Origin: Actinomortierella ambigua
Lineage: Eukaryota > Mortierellomycota > Mortierellomycetes > Mortierellales > Mortierellaceae
DNA: 56,778 nucleotides
Direction: 5' to 3'
Assembly (NCBI GenBank): GCA_016098155.1
Contig: JAAAJB010000181.1
Coordinates: forward strand, 1 to 56,778
Both the position numbers and the translations under genes were made by a program. A model generated the notes under the pieces. It saw only the letters and a program-made list of their open reading frames with translations, was not told the DNA's origin and did not search any database. This document shows positions 36,201 through 48,269 of the stretch, in pieces. How positions within the stretch are numbered: position 1 is the stretch's first letter; every line of letters starts with the position of its first letter.

Positions 36201-38433
36201 GTGGTGGTGCTCATGCTGATGACTCGAATCTCTTGGGGCATACAGGGGAGATGCATAGCCCGTTGCAGGCAGAAAGAACTGAGGTGGCCAAGGATGACAA
36301 TGGCGACAACAAGGCCGGTGAGCTGACAGCTGAGGAGACTGTGTCGGAAGACTTGGCTGGATGGTGGATCTACAGGCGCTATGCCAAAGCTGCGTAAGTC
36401 TTATTTGTCTGCTATATCAGGATTGTGAACGCAGGTGTCATGCACCTGTAACGGATTGCTAACGCTACATCGACTGCATCTTTTTTTTTTTCATTACAGC
36501 ACCTATCGCAACGTTGTATTAGTGATCATGCTTTTCATGGCTGCTCAGGCGTTGCACATTGCCACTAATATCTGGCTAAAGTACTGGATTGACAATGAGA
36601 GCGAGAGCAACAAGGATTCGCCTCACCGCAGTGCTTCCTACTATCTCGGCATGTATGGGCTTTTGGTGGCGTTTTACATGGTGGCGAACGGCATCGCCAA
36701 CTATGTGACACCAGTGGTGGGTGGCCTTCGTGCGGCTGCAATAGTGCACGATGGTCTTCTCAGTCGCGTCCTTCGACTGCCCATGTCGTTCTTTGACACT
36801 ACTCCGTATGTGCCATGATGTGCTTTATTTTGTTTTGATGAGTTTATTGGTACTGCCATGTTGTCTACTCTAACATGATCTCTCTCTCTCTCTCCTTCTC
36901 TCCCCTCTATCCGCTAGGCAAGGACGTGTACTCAACCGCTTCTCATCAGACTTGGAGCCGATCGACAGCAAACTGGCGATGAGCTTTGTAACGGTGTTCA
37001 CGTACACGTTTACGATTGTTGGGACGATCCTAGTGATTGCGTTCTCGACGCCAATCTTCCTGTTCGTGGTCCCGCCGGCGGTACTGGCATATCTCTTGGT
37101 GCAACGGTACTACATCCAAACGTCAAGCACGCTCAAGAAGATTTACCATACGACCCAATCGCCGCTCTACAGCCATTTCGCCGAAACGTTGGCCGGCGTG
37201 TCGAGCCTGCGCGTGCAAGAAGAGCTGCGGGACGAGTTTGTGGAGCAGAACGAGCGCAAGGCCGACAATATGTTTCAAAAGAACCTGGCGTTTTCGTTGT
37301 CGAACCGATGGCTGGCCATCCGGCTCGAGTGGCTCGGCGGCACGATGGTGTTGGTGGCCGGGTTGTTGGCGACGGCCAAGGCCCAGGAGGTGGACCCTGG
37401 GCTGGTCGGATTGGCGTTGAGTTATGCGGTCAATATCACGACGACGATCAACTATCTGGTGCGGTATGTGAGCGAGATCCAAAACTCGATGGCCAACCTC
37501 GAGCGCATTTATGAGTACTCGGAAAAGCCGACGGAGGCCCCCGCGACGTCTGCAGAGATGGGTGCGGCGGAGGAGGACCGCCACCTGCTGGACAAGTGGC
37601 CTCAACAAGGGCGGATCCAGTTTGTGGATTATTCGACCCGTTATCGGCAGGGTCTTGATTTGGTCCTGCGCGATGTGTCGTTTGAGGCTCAACCGGGGGA
37701 GAAGATTGGGATTGTTGGACGAACAGGCGCTGGCAAGTCGTCGCTGACGTTGGCGTTGTTCCGGATCGTCGAGGCCGCCAACAGTTATTGGGCCAAGGCG
37801 AGCGAGCAGCCTCGAGAAGCACAAGGGTGGGACCATCAGCTCTCCCCGGATGAAGAGGTGGAGGGTGGAGCGATTGTGATTGACGGGGTCGACATTTCGA
37901 CGATCGGACTGAATGACCTCCGTCGGCACCTGTCGATCATCCCTCAGGAGCCAATCTTGTTTGCAGGGACGCTGCGCGAGAACCTGGACCCGTTTGGCGA
38001 GAGGCTGGATGTGGATCTTTGGGAGGCGCTCGAGCGAGCGCATTTGAAGAGCCATGTCTCGACACTGCCTGGGGGACTGTGGTCAGTGGTCGCGCAAGGA
38101 GGGGAGAACTTTTCGATGGGACAGCGGTCACTGATCTGTCTGGCGCGGGCGCTGTTGCGCAAGACCAAGATTCTGGTGCTGGACGAGGCGACGTCGTCGG
38201 TGGACGTGCAGACGGATGAGTTGATTCAGCAGACGATCCGCACCGAGTTTAAGGACCGGACGATTCTGACGATTGCGCATCGGATCAAGACCGTGATGGA
38301 CTATGACAAGATTCTGGTGTTGGAAAACGGCCGCGTGGTAGAGTTTGATACGCCGGCGGCGTTGTTGCAACGAGGAGCCGACTCGCTGTTCTTTAGCTTG
38401 GCGAAACAGGCCGGCGAGGCCAAGCGGGTATAA
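32614..38433 (+). CDS. Full-length ABCC/MRP-type ABC transporter (Ycf1/Bpt1-like)
   Basis: CDS join(32614..32649,32779..33066,33281..34366,34510..34576,34710..36393,36500..36805,36918..38433), 1660 aa, all joins in phase. The N-terminus (CRDPEGWGPFNDTRVDFTPC) and hydrophobic segments to about residue 230 form a TMD0, as in long MRPs. TMD1 follows, then NBD1: Walker A VGRVGQGKSS near 771, signature LSGGQKQR near 862, Walker B IYLLDDPLSAVD near 883. NBD1 has Asp where the catalytic Glu would be, as is normal for this family. After TMD2 comes NBD2: Walker A GRTGAGKSS near 1425, signature FSMGQRSLICLARALL near 1553, Walker B ILVLDEATSSVD near 1573, H-loop TIAHRI near 1607. MRPs export glutathione, glucuronide or metal conjugates, in fungi often into the vacuole. 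Oddities: a low-complexity insert of about 60 residues ahead of NBD1 and about 30 extra residues between Walker A and the Q-loop of NBD2. Substrate cannot be told. Confidence 0.95.
33190..33236. repeat. (CT)n microsatellite in ABCC intron 2
   Basis: About 23 uninterrupted CT units within intron 33067-33280, upstream of the CATAG acceptor. Confidence 0.9.
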
Positions 38434-38667
38434 GATAGACCTCCCCAACCACCAGTTAGAAAAAAATAGCAAAGAGAGAGAAAGTAGTATTGCAGTCATT
38501 TTTTGGGATATATTGAACATCAAGCTGAATGACAATAATATAGATTTATAATAGAGTAGGGTATTGTGAATGTAAAATATGGTACATGATGTGCAATATG
38601 CAAAATGATGGAAAAAAATGAATGTAGACGGAGAAAACGGGGAAGGACCTCCCCCCCCCCTTTTTTT

Positions 38668-40368
38668 TTAGACTTGCTGTGAGTTGAAGGTGTTACGAAG
38701 CGCCTGGCGGCGAACGCGGATGTTGGTGCGGGCCATCAGCATGGTAGCAACGCCGGGGACGACGATCCAGCCGAGGATGACGAGCCAGTTGATCCACATG
38801 TTGTTCTGTTGGGAGCCAAAGTAAAAGTAGCGCAGGCCACGGACACCGTACGTGAACGGGAAAGCATAACCGATGCGGAAGAAACCCGGCATGACGACCC
38901 AGTCAAGGATACCCGTCGACGAAGTAAACATCAGGATCATGAGCATCGTCGCGGGACCCTGGAACCCATCGGCGGTCAAGAGCTGGCAGAGGAAGGACAT
39001 GATGGAGACAAAGGACCAGCTAGTGAACCAGATGAAGAAAAAGACCTGACCGGCATTGCCGCCTTCGTTCTGGTGGCCCTCCAGGATCTGAGGGACCATC
39101 CAAACAAAGATGGTGTGCATCAGACTGAACAGCAGGGCCAGGAAGTACCGCGCAATCGCAATCTGAAGCGCTGGGAACTTGTAGAACGGACGTCGGGGTG
39201 TTGTCGTACCCGTCACCTCGACCACCTCCAGGCCCAGGATGCCCAGGCTTTCGATCGTGTTGGGAAGGAACTTGGCGATGCTATACACCGTCAACATTGC
39301 GCCAATGTACAGCACAATGAACTATTGTTGTGAAAGAGAGCAGGCAGCGGATGATGTGTTAGAGAACAGCTTTGATTACAGGGTAGGGTGTCGGAGAGAA
39401 GGGACTCATCTCTCCCTTTGGTTAGGTTTGCCATGTTTGAGGGAGCAACTTACAGTGACATAGGAAGCAAAGTTTGCACCGTAGACCTTGACGGGATGCA
39501 ACACAGTCTCGGTGTAGTGCAGGGTATTAGCCCAGAACGTGGGGTGCATCGTCGCAAGCAAGGTCGTGTTGGCCGGCGACGTCAACAGACCAGTCTCAAA
39601 GGCTCGGCCAAAGGCATCGAGCGAGCGCGAGATGAATTTTTCGATCAGAGAGTGTGTACCATAACCGCGACCTTGGTCAAAGATGTATTCCATGTCGATG
39701 ACCTTGGGCTGGGTCGCCGGCCCCGTGTATGAGGGCGCATAGGACAGGTAGTTGTTGGAAAAGTTGGCCGGAATGTACAACAAACCCCAATACTCGCCTC
39801 TTTCGACTTGATCGACCAGCTCCTCGCGCGAGAGTCCCTTGCGATCCGACCAGTCGTTCCAACGAACCACATGGTTCAGGGCCCCTGTGGGATCCATAAT
39901 CTTGGATTGAACCATCTCGCCCAGCGTTTGGTTCTGGGTGATGCCGGCCGTCAGCTGCTGGATCTGGGGAGGGGTCGTAGAGAAGTCAAAGCCAGCATCG
40001 CCGTTGTAGAACAGAATGTCGACGTTGCGAACACGGGTCAAGGGCTGCCAGAGAGCGCCAAGGTACAGCCAAATGTAAACAATCATTACAAACGTCGTTG
40101 CAAAGATCCAGACAAAGGTGTGCTTGGTGAACAGGTGGGGCATGGCCCAGAAGTGGGGCAACATCTCTGCAACAGATGGCCTGGGCTGTGTTGGTTGTTG
40201 TTGTTGTTGTTGTTGTGTAGCATGGATGGATGCTGGGGGCTCGACAATCGTGTCATTGTCACAGTCCTGTTGCCCTTCGAACCGAGACTGAGCGGAACGC
40301 TTCTCCTCTGTGACCGTGTCAAGGGAAAAGCGTGAGCCTGGTAGGGGAGCTGATCGCGATGTTGACAT
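38668..40368 (-). CDS. DUF3533 / Sng1-like integral membrane protein
   Basis: CDS complement(join(38668..39321,39454..40368)), 522 aa. The 132-nt intron has a GTAAGTTG donor and an AATAG acceptor, phase 0. Residues 1-80 are soluble and Gln-rich (poly-Q near 50-58). One membrane segment lies at about 84-106 (FVWIFATTFVMIVYIWLYLG), followed by a lumenal/extracellular region to about 300 (VDILFYNGDAGF, ERGEYWGLLYIPANFSNNY). Five or so membrane spans run from 305 to about 500 (FIVLYIGAMLTVYSIAKFLP, ILDWVVMPGFFRIGYAFPFT). This one-plus-loop-plus-five layout, with the YWGLLYIPANFS type of motif, matches DUF3533 proteins such as yeast Sng1. They are linked to nitrosoguanidine resistance and membrane organisation and are related to bacterial YhgE/Pip. 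It converges with the ABCC gene, with 234 bp between the stops. Start ATG 40368 follows a CT-rich leader. Confidence 0.85.
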
Positions 40369-42644
40369 GGGGCGTATTAAGTGTGTATATGTGTGTCTGT
40401 GTGTGTGTGTGTGTATTCGTGTGTGTGGAGGAGGAGGGGGATGGACGTGTGGAGAAGAGGAATGTTTGCAAAGTGGAGGAGGGGAGGGCAAAAAATCGAT
40501 GTTTTGAGGTGGGTTGTTTTGTAGTGAAAGTGGGAGCAAGAGGAGAAGAGTTTGTGCCTATATATTATACACGGGGCGTCGTACGATGGTGGCTGTCCGC
40601 CAGCCCGGAGTTTTATTGCGCCAGACCCCGAAAGAGCCACTACATTTAAAGTGTATATAGCTAATCGATGACATGGTGGTATGAAGTAGCTGGCTTCGAA
40701 TCTGCTCTTCAAAAATGGCAAACATCGCACGCTTAAAATGGCAATAAAGCAGGTCGCCTGGATAGCAAATGTACTTGCTGCATAGTACACAGTGCTACAT
40801 GAGGCGAAGTGTGTCTTCATCTCGATCAAGTCCGAGCCGGCGGGCTTAAGATTTTTGTCTGCTCAGATTTTCTGTATGTAGAGTTATGACCGTCCCTCCC
40901 CTAAAGGTCGGCAAGATATTTTACCGCGCGGACATGGACTATATTCTTGCCAGACATGACGGATTCATGGTCGCGAAAAATAAAATCCTTGCACGTCAGC
41001 TTGAGTCAGCTGGACAATCCCGGGCCACTGTCTTTGCCGTCCCCCTGTCCTTTCTCCTCTACGTTCCGCAACCTGCTTGCGACATTTTTCTCCGATCATC
41101 CTTCCATGATCGCAATCGTATCCTCCTGCCTGATATTCTCACGCTCCCTCTGGCAATGCAAATTTCTCATGTAAAGTCGATCTATTTGTTTTAGCCTGGG
41201 TTTTTGAGCTATTGCAGCCTCCTCAATGTATTCGTTTGTATTATTATTGTGTCTGCAGGTGCGCGTTGGGAAACGATCTTACGTATAAAATATAATCCTG
41301 TACGTAAATAAATTTTCACATGAAAACGCGGGGTTGGTATTTTTTTTTGGGCACTTGAAAAAGTAAGTAGAGGATATGTATGTGAGGTGCACGACCCCCT
41401 CTCGCTTCATTGCCCAATAAATATGACACGCGGGGGAAGAGGGGCTGCCTTCCTGTCTATTGCACCTGCAGTGGATATTGCACCAATGTGATTAGGACAA
41501 CAGCCCAGCTGCTGCCCTTGAGGGCTTGAAGTTACGACATCGTGTTCTTCATGATCGCTATTTTAAGCCTCCCTTCCCCCCCCCCATGCCGCGCATTTGG
41601 AGACGCACGATAGCTATCATATGTAGATGGCTATCTTCGCACCAATTTGACGGCGTTCTCGTCATCCTCTGTCTACGATGAGCAATATGGAGAAAAGAGA
41701 GATTGTTATATCTTTCACCTGAATCAAAGGAGCGACCATTAACACATGGTCACCATAAAGAAACACGTTGGGGGTGTACAATTTGAGGGAACAGGGATCC
41801 AAGTAGATAGCTCTCTTTGCATACACTCACCACCACCCCTTCATTCTACTTGGTCGTTGCTGTCGTGTGCATTGATTCCCGCAACACCACAACACCACAT
41901 TCATACTTAACAGACAAAAACTAACCCCTGCCTTCTAGCCTTGTCATGCTATCCAAAGGCCTAGATAGGTAGTTTGTAAACAAAGGCGAAAGAGAAAAGA
42001 TTGGGGTTGTAGTCTTTGTATCAATCTGCAACACAGGCGCGTGTTCCATGGAAGAATAATGTCAAAGAACGATTCGGATGGGCGTACAAAGATTTCTGAC
42101 ACTTGATGCTCCTGGTACTGAATGTGCTTTTTTCGATACCGGCTCTCCCGGACATGCAACAAATAATATTGGTGTAAGGAAGAGCATTCAGTTTACCCAG
42201 TCAACGTGGCTCATCACCTGGCATCGCTCGAGAGGAGTGCGCGTGTGCTCTTTTCGTGGGTTTGGATGGGTTTCAATGGATGTGTGTGTGTGAGAGAGGG
42301 GTGGAGGTGGGGACATCAACCTCCGGAGTTGCCCAGGCAAAAATAGATAAAGCTGAGTGAAGTGGAGCACACCATGAGCATCCAGAGCCAAGGCAAAAGA
42401 AAGTGGTTCGGTGGTTGTCAGCCTTGGGCACTGCAGCATAGCCAGAGGAAATCCCTTTTTTTTCATCCTATGTACGTATCTGTCCCTTGGCGTGTGATTG
42501 TCGCCTTTGGGCCAAACTAATGGGGTAGGGGGTGGATGCTGAGGATCAGGGACACGGAGCAAAAAAAAAAAGAAAAAAGAAAAAAATGGTGGGCCCAATG
42601 CAATCAAGCGAAGCTATCATGAAGAAGAGTAGGATCGACCTACC

Positions 42645-42668
42645 GACTGACCGACCGACCGACCGACC
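42645..42668. repeat. (GACC)n tetranucleotide repeat
   Basis: Five to six GACC units, the first imperfect (GACT). Confidence 0.75.
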
Positions 42669-43199
42669 ATTATCGAGTAAGCTTGCTAGTAAGCTCTAGG
42701 TCGCTTCCTGCTCGTCCTGCCAAATGCCCTGCCCTAGATATGTCTTTTGACCACCCCACCACCTCTTTCCCCCCCAACCCCTTTCCCCCTTGTGCGCCTC
42801 TATTTGTTCGTGTTACCGCATTGCTTCCGATGTGAATGTGAGAGAGAGAGGGAAAGAGAGAGAGAGAGAGAGTACGACATGTTGTTACAAAGGGTGCAGT
42901 AGTAATTTGTGACATGCGCGTGTGTGTGCCACTCAACAACAACAAACAGAAGTTTGTTTGCATAAGTTTGTGGGGGAGAGAGGAAGTGACAAAGAGAGAG
43001 AGAGAAAGAGAGAGAGAGGAAAGTGAGATCCCAAGAATCCTTGTTGTCTCCTTGCCAGGTTCCTGCAAGCTCTTCTCTCTTTCCCTCGTTCTCTATCTCA
43101 CTTTTGGCTATCGATCCCTTGGATGAGGTGGTTTGTGGTGGTGGTGGTGGTAGTTGTGGTGGTTAGTTGGATATGGTTGGGGTGACGAAAGGGGTGGGT

Positions 43200-43315
43200 G
43201 AGAGGAGAGGAGAGGAGAGGAGAGGAGAGGGGACAGCATGCTCATGTCCATGGTTGTACTGCCTGCTATCTGTCTGTCTGTCTGTCTGTCTGTCTGCCTG
43301 CCTATCTGTCTGCCT
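43200..43315. repeat. Adjacent (AGAGG)n and (CTGT)n/(CTGC)n microsatellites
   Basis: About six AGAGG units near 43200-43230, then eight or more CTGT/CTGC units near 43266-43315, separated by about 35 bp. Confidence 0.8.
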
Positions 43316-44268
43316 GCCCGTTCTGCCAATCACTGATCCCAGCCAAAAACGTATGACAGCGACATTCATATGCTTCTGCAACCAAATTCAACTGCAGCTC
43401 AATTCAACTCCCACTCTCTCTTAACCTTCTCAGATTGAGTCTTTATTCTGAGAAGAAGAACCGAACGATGGAAGAGTGTGAGTTATGAGTGTGAGTGTGA
43501 GTTAGTGGAGGGTGCTGTGTTATCGGTATATATGAACAACTACCTTTCCCCAACTCTCATTCTGCATTCACCACCTACCTTTTCATTTCCACTCTCTCCA
43601 TTCAGCATCGGCGTTTGTGGATCTGCTCCTTGGCCTTTTCTGACCCTACCTTCGCTGCGAGCATCTTGGAGGGAGAAAGACCCCACTGCTCTCCTTCCGT
43701 CCCTCTCTCTCCCCTGTCTCGTCCTCTTTCCCCGTCATACTCGCCTTACCCTTGCCCCCCCTCTTCTTCTTTTCTATCGGCTCCCTTTTTTTTCACGAGC
43801 TCGTTGGAGTAGGCAGGCAGTAGTAGTTGGTGGCAGCAAACTTATTCGGAACCACCGTCTGCAGCACAGTCCGCTGTCTGCTGTGGCCTGATCAAACCGG
43901 TTGTCTTCCATTACCCCTCCCCTTTCCTTCCTTTCCGTCCGCCTTTGCCCTTCTCCTTTGAGAGGCACCGTCGAGACGACAACTGTACCTTGTTATTTGC
44001 AGCAGTAACACTTGCAGCACTCTATCACCTCAAATCATCATCCATTGGGTCGGTCATTGATTGAGTGATCGGTGGGCCATCTTTCTCCTACCCTTTTAAT
44101 AGGCGTGATTTCCCCTTCTCCTCTCTCACTTTCTTTGTCTGCCCACACTCATCCCTGCTGTTCATTCCCCACAGTCTCTCTTGGCTCCCTTGGCTCCATC
44201 TCCCTCAAACATACTTTTGCACACACTCTGTCTCTCGCCGACACCGATTCTGCCAAGAGCTCGATCCC

Positions 44269-47200
44269 ATGAATCCCTTTGCGGTTCTCGAGTACGCTCA
44301 GGCTAACATCTCGATCCCGTCGTCGCTCCTTCGCAGAAAGTCCACCACAAGCAAGGAGCAACAGCAACATCAGGAACAGCAGCAGCAGCGGCAAAAGACG
44401 GCTCGCCAGCATCATCTAGAGCCTCTTCCCCCTGCTCGCCGTTCCTTGTCACTGGCCCCTCACTCGCAACCATCCTCGCTCAACCCTCCCCCTCCTCCCC
44501 CTGGACGACCGCCTCATACGATCATGCAGCGCACGTCCTCCTCAACGTCGATCGACAGGGGCTACCATTCTGCTAGCAGCACTGCTACTTCTGCCGCAAC
44601 GGCCAATTCTGTGCCACATAGAATTCTGCGTCGACAGTCCTCCTCTGCCGCATCCCTCCGCACTGTAGATGGCGACCCTGCTGCCGCCACCTTACTGCGC
44701 CAGACCGCCTCGGCGCGTTCTTCGTTAGACGGCCGCTACTTGCGGCCTTCGCTCAAAGATATCACAATGTCCTCGTCTTCCTCCTCGGCGGGGACCCCTG
44801 GTAGCCCAGCCGATGCGCTCAAGCCCCGTTCGTTCTCAGCCTCGGCTGCATCTTCTGAAGCACGATGGAATGCTCGGTTCCACAAAAAGACCCCTTCATC
44901 GTCGTCGTCTACTAGTTGGTTAACCATGACGCCTCCCATGTCTGCCGTCGTCGCCGCTGTGACCAGCGTTGTCACAGGTGCTAACGCCAGCGAGGTGCCT
45001 CCAGTGGTGGACGACGATCTGGTGCTGCCTCCACCGATGGCTGTCAGGCGCACAAATAGCATCCATGGAGATACCACCCCCTCTACCTCGTCGTCAGCAG
45101 CCTCGAGAGATTCACCCAACCATCGCCACCATCGCACTTCTTCCATTTCTTCTACCTCATCATCATCATCATCGTCCTTCGCGACGCGGTTACGCGCAGG
45201 TGGTGCGACCATGCCAGCCAACGTCGACGCCTCGTCATCCACTTCTGCCTCGGGTGTGTCGACGACAACAAGCAACAGTACTTCTTCGTCCTCGATCGCA
45301 GCGCCTGCCAAGGTAGCCGTGGAGCCTGCGGCAGGGATGATGCCACCGACGCCTCCAGCATCGCCACCAACAACGGCGGACTCGTCCCCCAAGTCATCCC
45401 CATCCTTCCTTGGACGGATCCCTCGTCCCTCTCCCCTGGGGCCCTTTCGAGCTGCCAAACGAGTGGTGTCGACGGTCACGCAGGCGGGAACGGGTCTGTT
45501 GCCGTCCAAGGACCAGCTCGAGTCGATCCCCGTGGCGGGCCGGATTCTGAAGCATCCAGTGATGGATTCGACGCTGAACTACATTGCATCCAAGGCGCCC
45601 GGGGTGGGGAGTGGCATTGCAGAGCAACAACGGCTACGTGATCAGCGGAGGCTGTTTGATCCCCATCACGATGGGTCGCCCTTGACGGCAGCTGACGAGC
45701 ACTACCGCAAGCTCAATCGACGGCTGGTCGAGCAGGCGATGACTCTTTCAGCCCTGGCAGTCGAGAAGGAAGCCCTTTCAAAGACGGGCGAGGATGAGGC
45801 GGGCGATGAGGCCTTTGAGTTGTACCTTGCAGCCATTGCGACGTTGGTGCACGCACTCCCGAGTAAGTCGATAGGGGAGGAGCGCGAACACTCTCCTGCA
45901 TTTTGTATTCCCCTCTCCCTCCCTCTCCTCTCTTTCCCTTGTACTTTTTTTTTTTTTTTATTCTGGTGCAAAAGGACATGCATGGGGTTTTATCTATCAG
46001 TCAACGTGGATGTCTTCTTATCAGTGTTTCATTTTGGCATGTGCTTGCGCACAAAGCAAAAAACACAGTCGGTCGTCTAACAGTTTTTGCACTCTCTAAA
46101 ATTCTCGTCAAAAAAAAAAAATAGTCGAGACATGCGACCCTCTGCGCCGTGAGGCCTTTGAGACCCAGTTCAAGACCTTTCTCGACGATTGTGAGCACTA
46201 CAGCCTCAATGTTGGCCGGTTGCTCGACGACCGCGAGCTGGCCAAACATCGTCGTCGTCGTCGTCGCCGCCACCGCCTCCAGCGCGAGCAGGCCTCGCAC
46301 CTGATCCAGCATACATTGCTCGTCAACGAGCAGCAAGTCGCTGCAGCAGAGGCAGCGGCAGTGGCAGCACAGGAAGCGGAGGCTAGACGACTCACGACCC
46401 GGTTGTCGAATATCATCGACCCTCGTCGCTACTTTGGAGGAGGAGGAGGAGAGTCGAGTCTGGCGGGAGGGTCTTCGATGCCTTCCAACATCGCCAGCAC
46501 CTCTGTAGCAACATCAGGAGTCGCAGGAGGTGCGATGGCCCTTCCTCTGGCACTCTCTTTGCCGATGGGATCCACTATGGCTAGCGCCACGTCCAAGGCA
46601 GGAGGTATGCGAAGACCACGGCATCGCCACCATCACCACAGCCTCCACTACCAACAACAACAACAACAACAGCAGCAGCAGCAGCAGCAGCAGGCCCTAC
46701 TGTATCAACAGCAGCAGAATAAGCGGCCAACGAAGCAGCAACGACGACGGCGTCGGCACACGCAGCTGCGCGAGGCGCGTCGCGGGCTGAGCGACAAGAT
46801 TGTGTCGACGGCAGTCGATGGGGCGATCCGGCTGAAGCAGTCGCGGATCCCCGAGGCGGTCGGGGCCGCCTATCGGGCGTCACGGTTCCTGTTGGGGAAG
46901 GTGGATGAGCGGTTCCATTTGCAAGAAAAGGCGTGGAGTTTGTCGCGGCAGGGGGTGGAGAAGGCGATGGAGTTGGATCAGCAGTATGCGATCCATGAAA
47001 TGGTGACCGAGACGTTGTTTGCGACGGTGACGGGGTTGGTCAAGGCCGGGATCGCGTATAAGGAGACTCCTGGGTATGCGGATCTTCGGCAGCAGCAGCA
47101 GCAACTACAACAGCAGCAGCAAGAGGAGGAGAGTGTGCAGAATGCTTCTTTGGAGAAGGAAGTAGCAGAGTCGTCATCGTCGTCTTCGTCGCCGTCGTCC

Positions 47201-47761
47201 ACATCAGCGTCATCGTTCTTGTACGCGGCATCGCCACTGCCTTCAGCGACCAGGGGTATCCTCTCAACGCTCGCGGCAGCGGCAAGCGAGGTCAACTCGG
47301 GGGTGAAACGACGGGTGAACAACCCTCAGACGATTGTCTCGGCCGCGGAGCAGATGGCCATGTCGATGAATAGTGCTGAGGGCGATGAACAAGATGAGGA
47401 CTTTGGCACGCGCGGCGAGGGGTCGGACGAGGATGGAGAGGAAGAGGGGGAGGAGGATGGCTACGACTCGGAGGTCACCAACTCGTCCGAGTCTTCTCGC
47501 TTTGAGGAAGAGGATGATGATGACAGTGATGACGATGACGACGAGAACGAGGACGTGGAGGGTCGGGATTCTCAGGGCGGCAGAGGTTACGGTGGCCAGT
47601 ATGAGGACGATGATGATGATGATGATGATGATGACTATGAGGATGAAGTGTCGGCCAAGGAAGGTGGTCTTGTAGGTCCTTATGCGGAGCAAGTCCGCCA
47701 ACGAATTGATCTCTTCATGGCCATCCGAGGTGCTGCGTCCTTGTTTGTTGGCAACCTCTAA
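44269..47761 (+). CDS. MIT-domain-like protein with long low-complexity arms
   Basis: CDS join(44269..45862,46125..47761), 1076 aa. Intron 262 nt (GTAAGTCG donor, AAATAG acceptor); the join gives LP-IETCDPLRRE in phase. Residues 1-390 are Ser/Pro/Gln-rich and disordered. Residues about 478-560 resemble a MIT domain, a three-helix bundle that binds ESCRT-III tails on endosomes: YRKLNRRLVEQAMTLSALAV, AFELYLAAIATLVHALP, FETQFKTFLDD. An Arg run (HRRRRRRRHR), a CAG-coded poly-Q and a helical block (about 830-940, LSDKIVSTAVDGAIRLKQSR, FHLQEKAWSLSRQGVEKAM) follow. The tail has a long Asp/Glu stretch including poly-D, then a short ordered end (RQRIDLFMAIRGAASLF). An endosomal or autophagy role is inference from the MIT-like helices. 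ATG 44269 is chosen over upstream codons, which lie in a CT-rich leader. Confidence 0.8.
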
Positions 47762-48269
47762 GACGCGCATCTATAGCACTTGCATCACTCTCAGCTTTGC
47801 CTCTCATTCCGCAGAAAAAAAAATAAAACAAAAAAAAGTGTTGAGAATGAAGCACCTGTTCTCCGTCAACGACTTGGAGCCCCTCATATCAAAAGATGTA
47901 ATGGCAAATAATATGATGCCTTTTGGGTTTAAAGTAATGTTTTTTTTTTTTCGCGCTCAAAATGTTGCAACCAATAACTGCGCATGAAAAACGATTTCAA
48001 ATTTGATATCATTGTTATATGTATTTTCTCTGTTCCTTTGTCTTTGTGAAAGAAAAAAAAAAGTGCTGGTCCACTCCCGATCTCAACTTTCACATTCCTA
48101 TGTTCATGTTGGGAAGGAAAGAATCCATGGTGCTATGCATAAAATGGCTAGTAGGGGGGGTGAGGGAGAGGGAGAGGTGAGAGGTGAGAGGGAGGTTCCA
48201 AAGCTAGGAGAAGGGGAAGGTGTCAACGAAGGAAAGTGGAGGGGTTATTCCATCTTTTTTTTTTTTTTT
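47762..48269. other. Convergent 3' intergenic region
   Basis: Separates the 3' ends of the MIT-like gene (+) and the FHA-RING gene (-). AT-rich with A and T runs; no gene seen. Confidence 0.6.
47822..47827 (+). promoter_or_regulatory. AATAAA polyadenylation signal of the MIT-like gene
   Basis: AATAAA about 60 nt after the stop at 47761. Confidence 0.55.

Larger units (their letters stand above)
40369..44268. other. Divergent intergenic region with microsatellites; no supported gene
   Basis: Lies between the Sng1-like gene (-) and the MIT-like gene (+). 40369-40500 is the CT/AC-rich leader of the former and 43,900-44,268 the CT-rich leader of the latter. Short frames (40886-41194, 40903-41180) lack splice or homology support. 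Repeats are (GACC)n at 42645-42668, (AGAGG)n near 43200-43230 and (CTGT)n near 43266-43300. C10 at 41576-41585. Confidence 0.5.

Noticed and set aside
40886..41194. 102-aa plus frame and an overlapping 90-aa frame
   Set aside because: No domain, two frames equally open, no supporting signals.
44736..45509. 257-aa acidic minus frame
   Set aside because: Antisense shadow of the Ser-rich region of the MIT-like gene.
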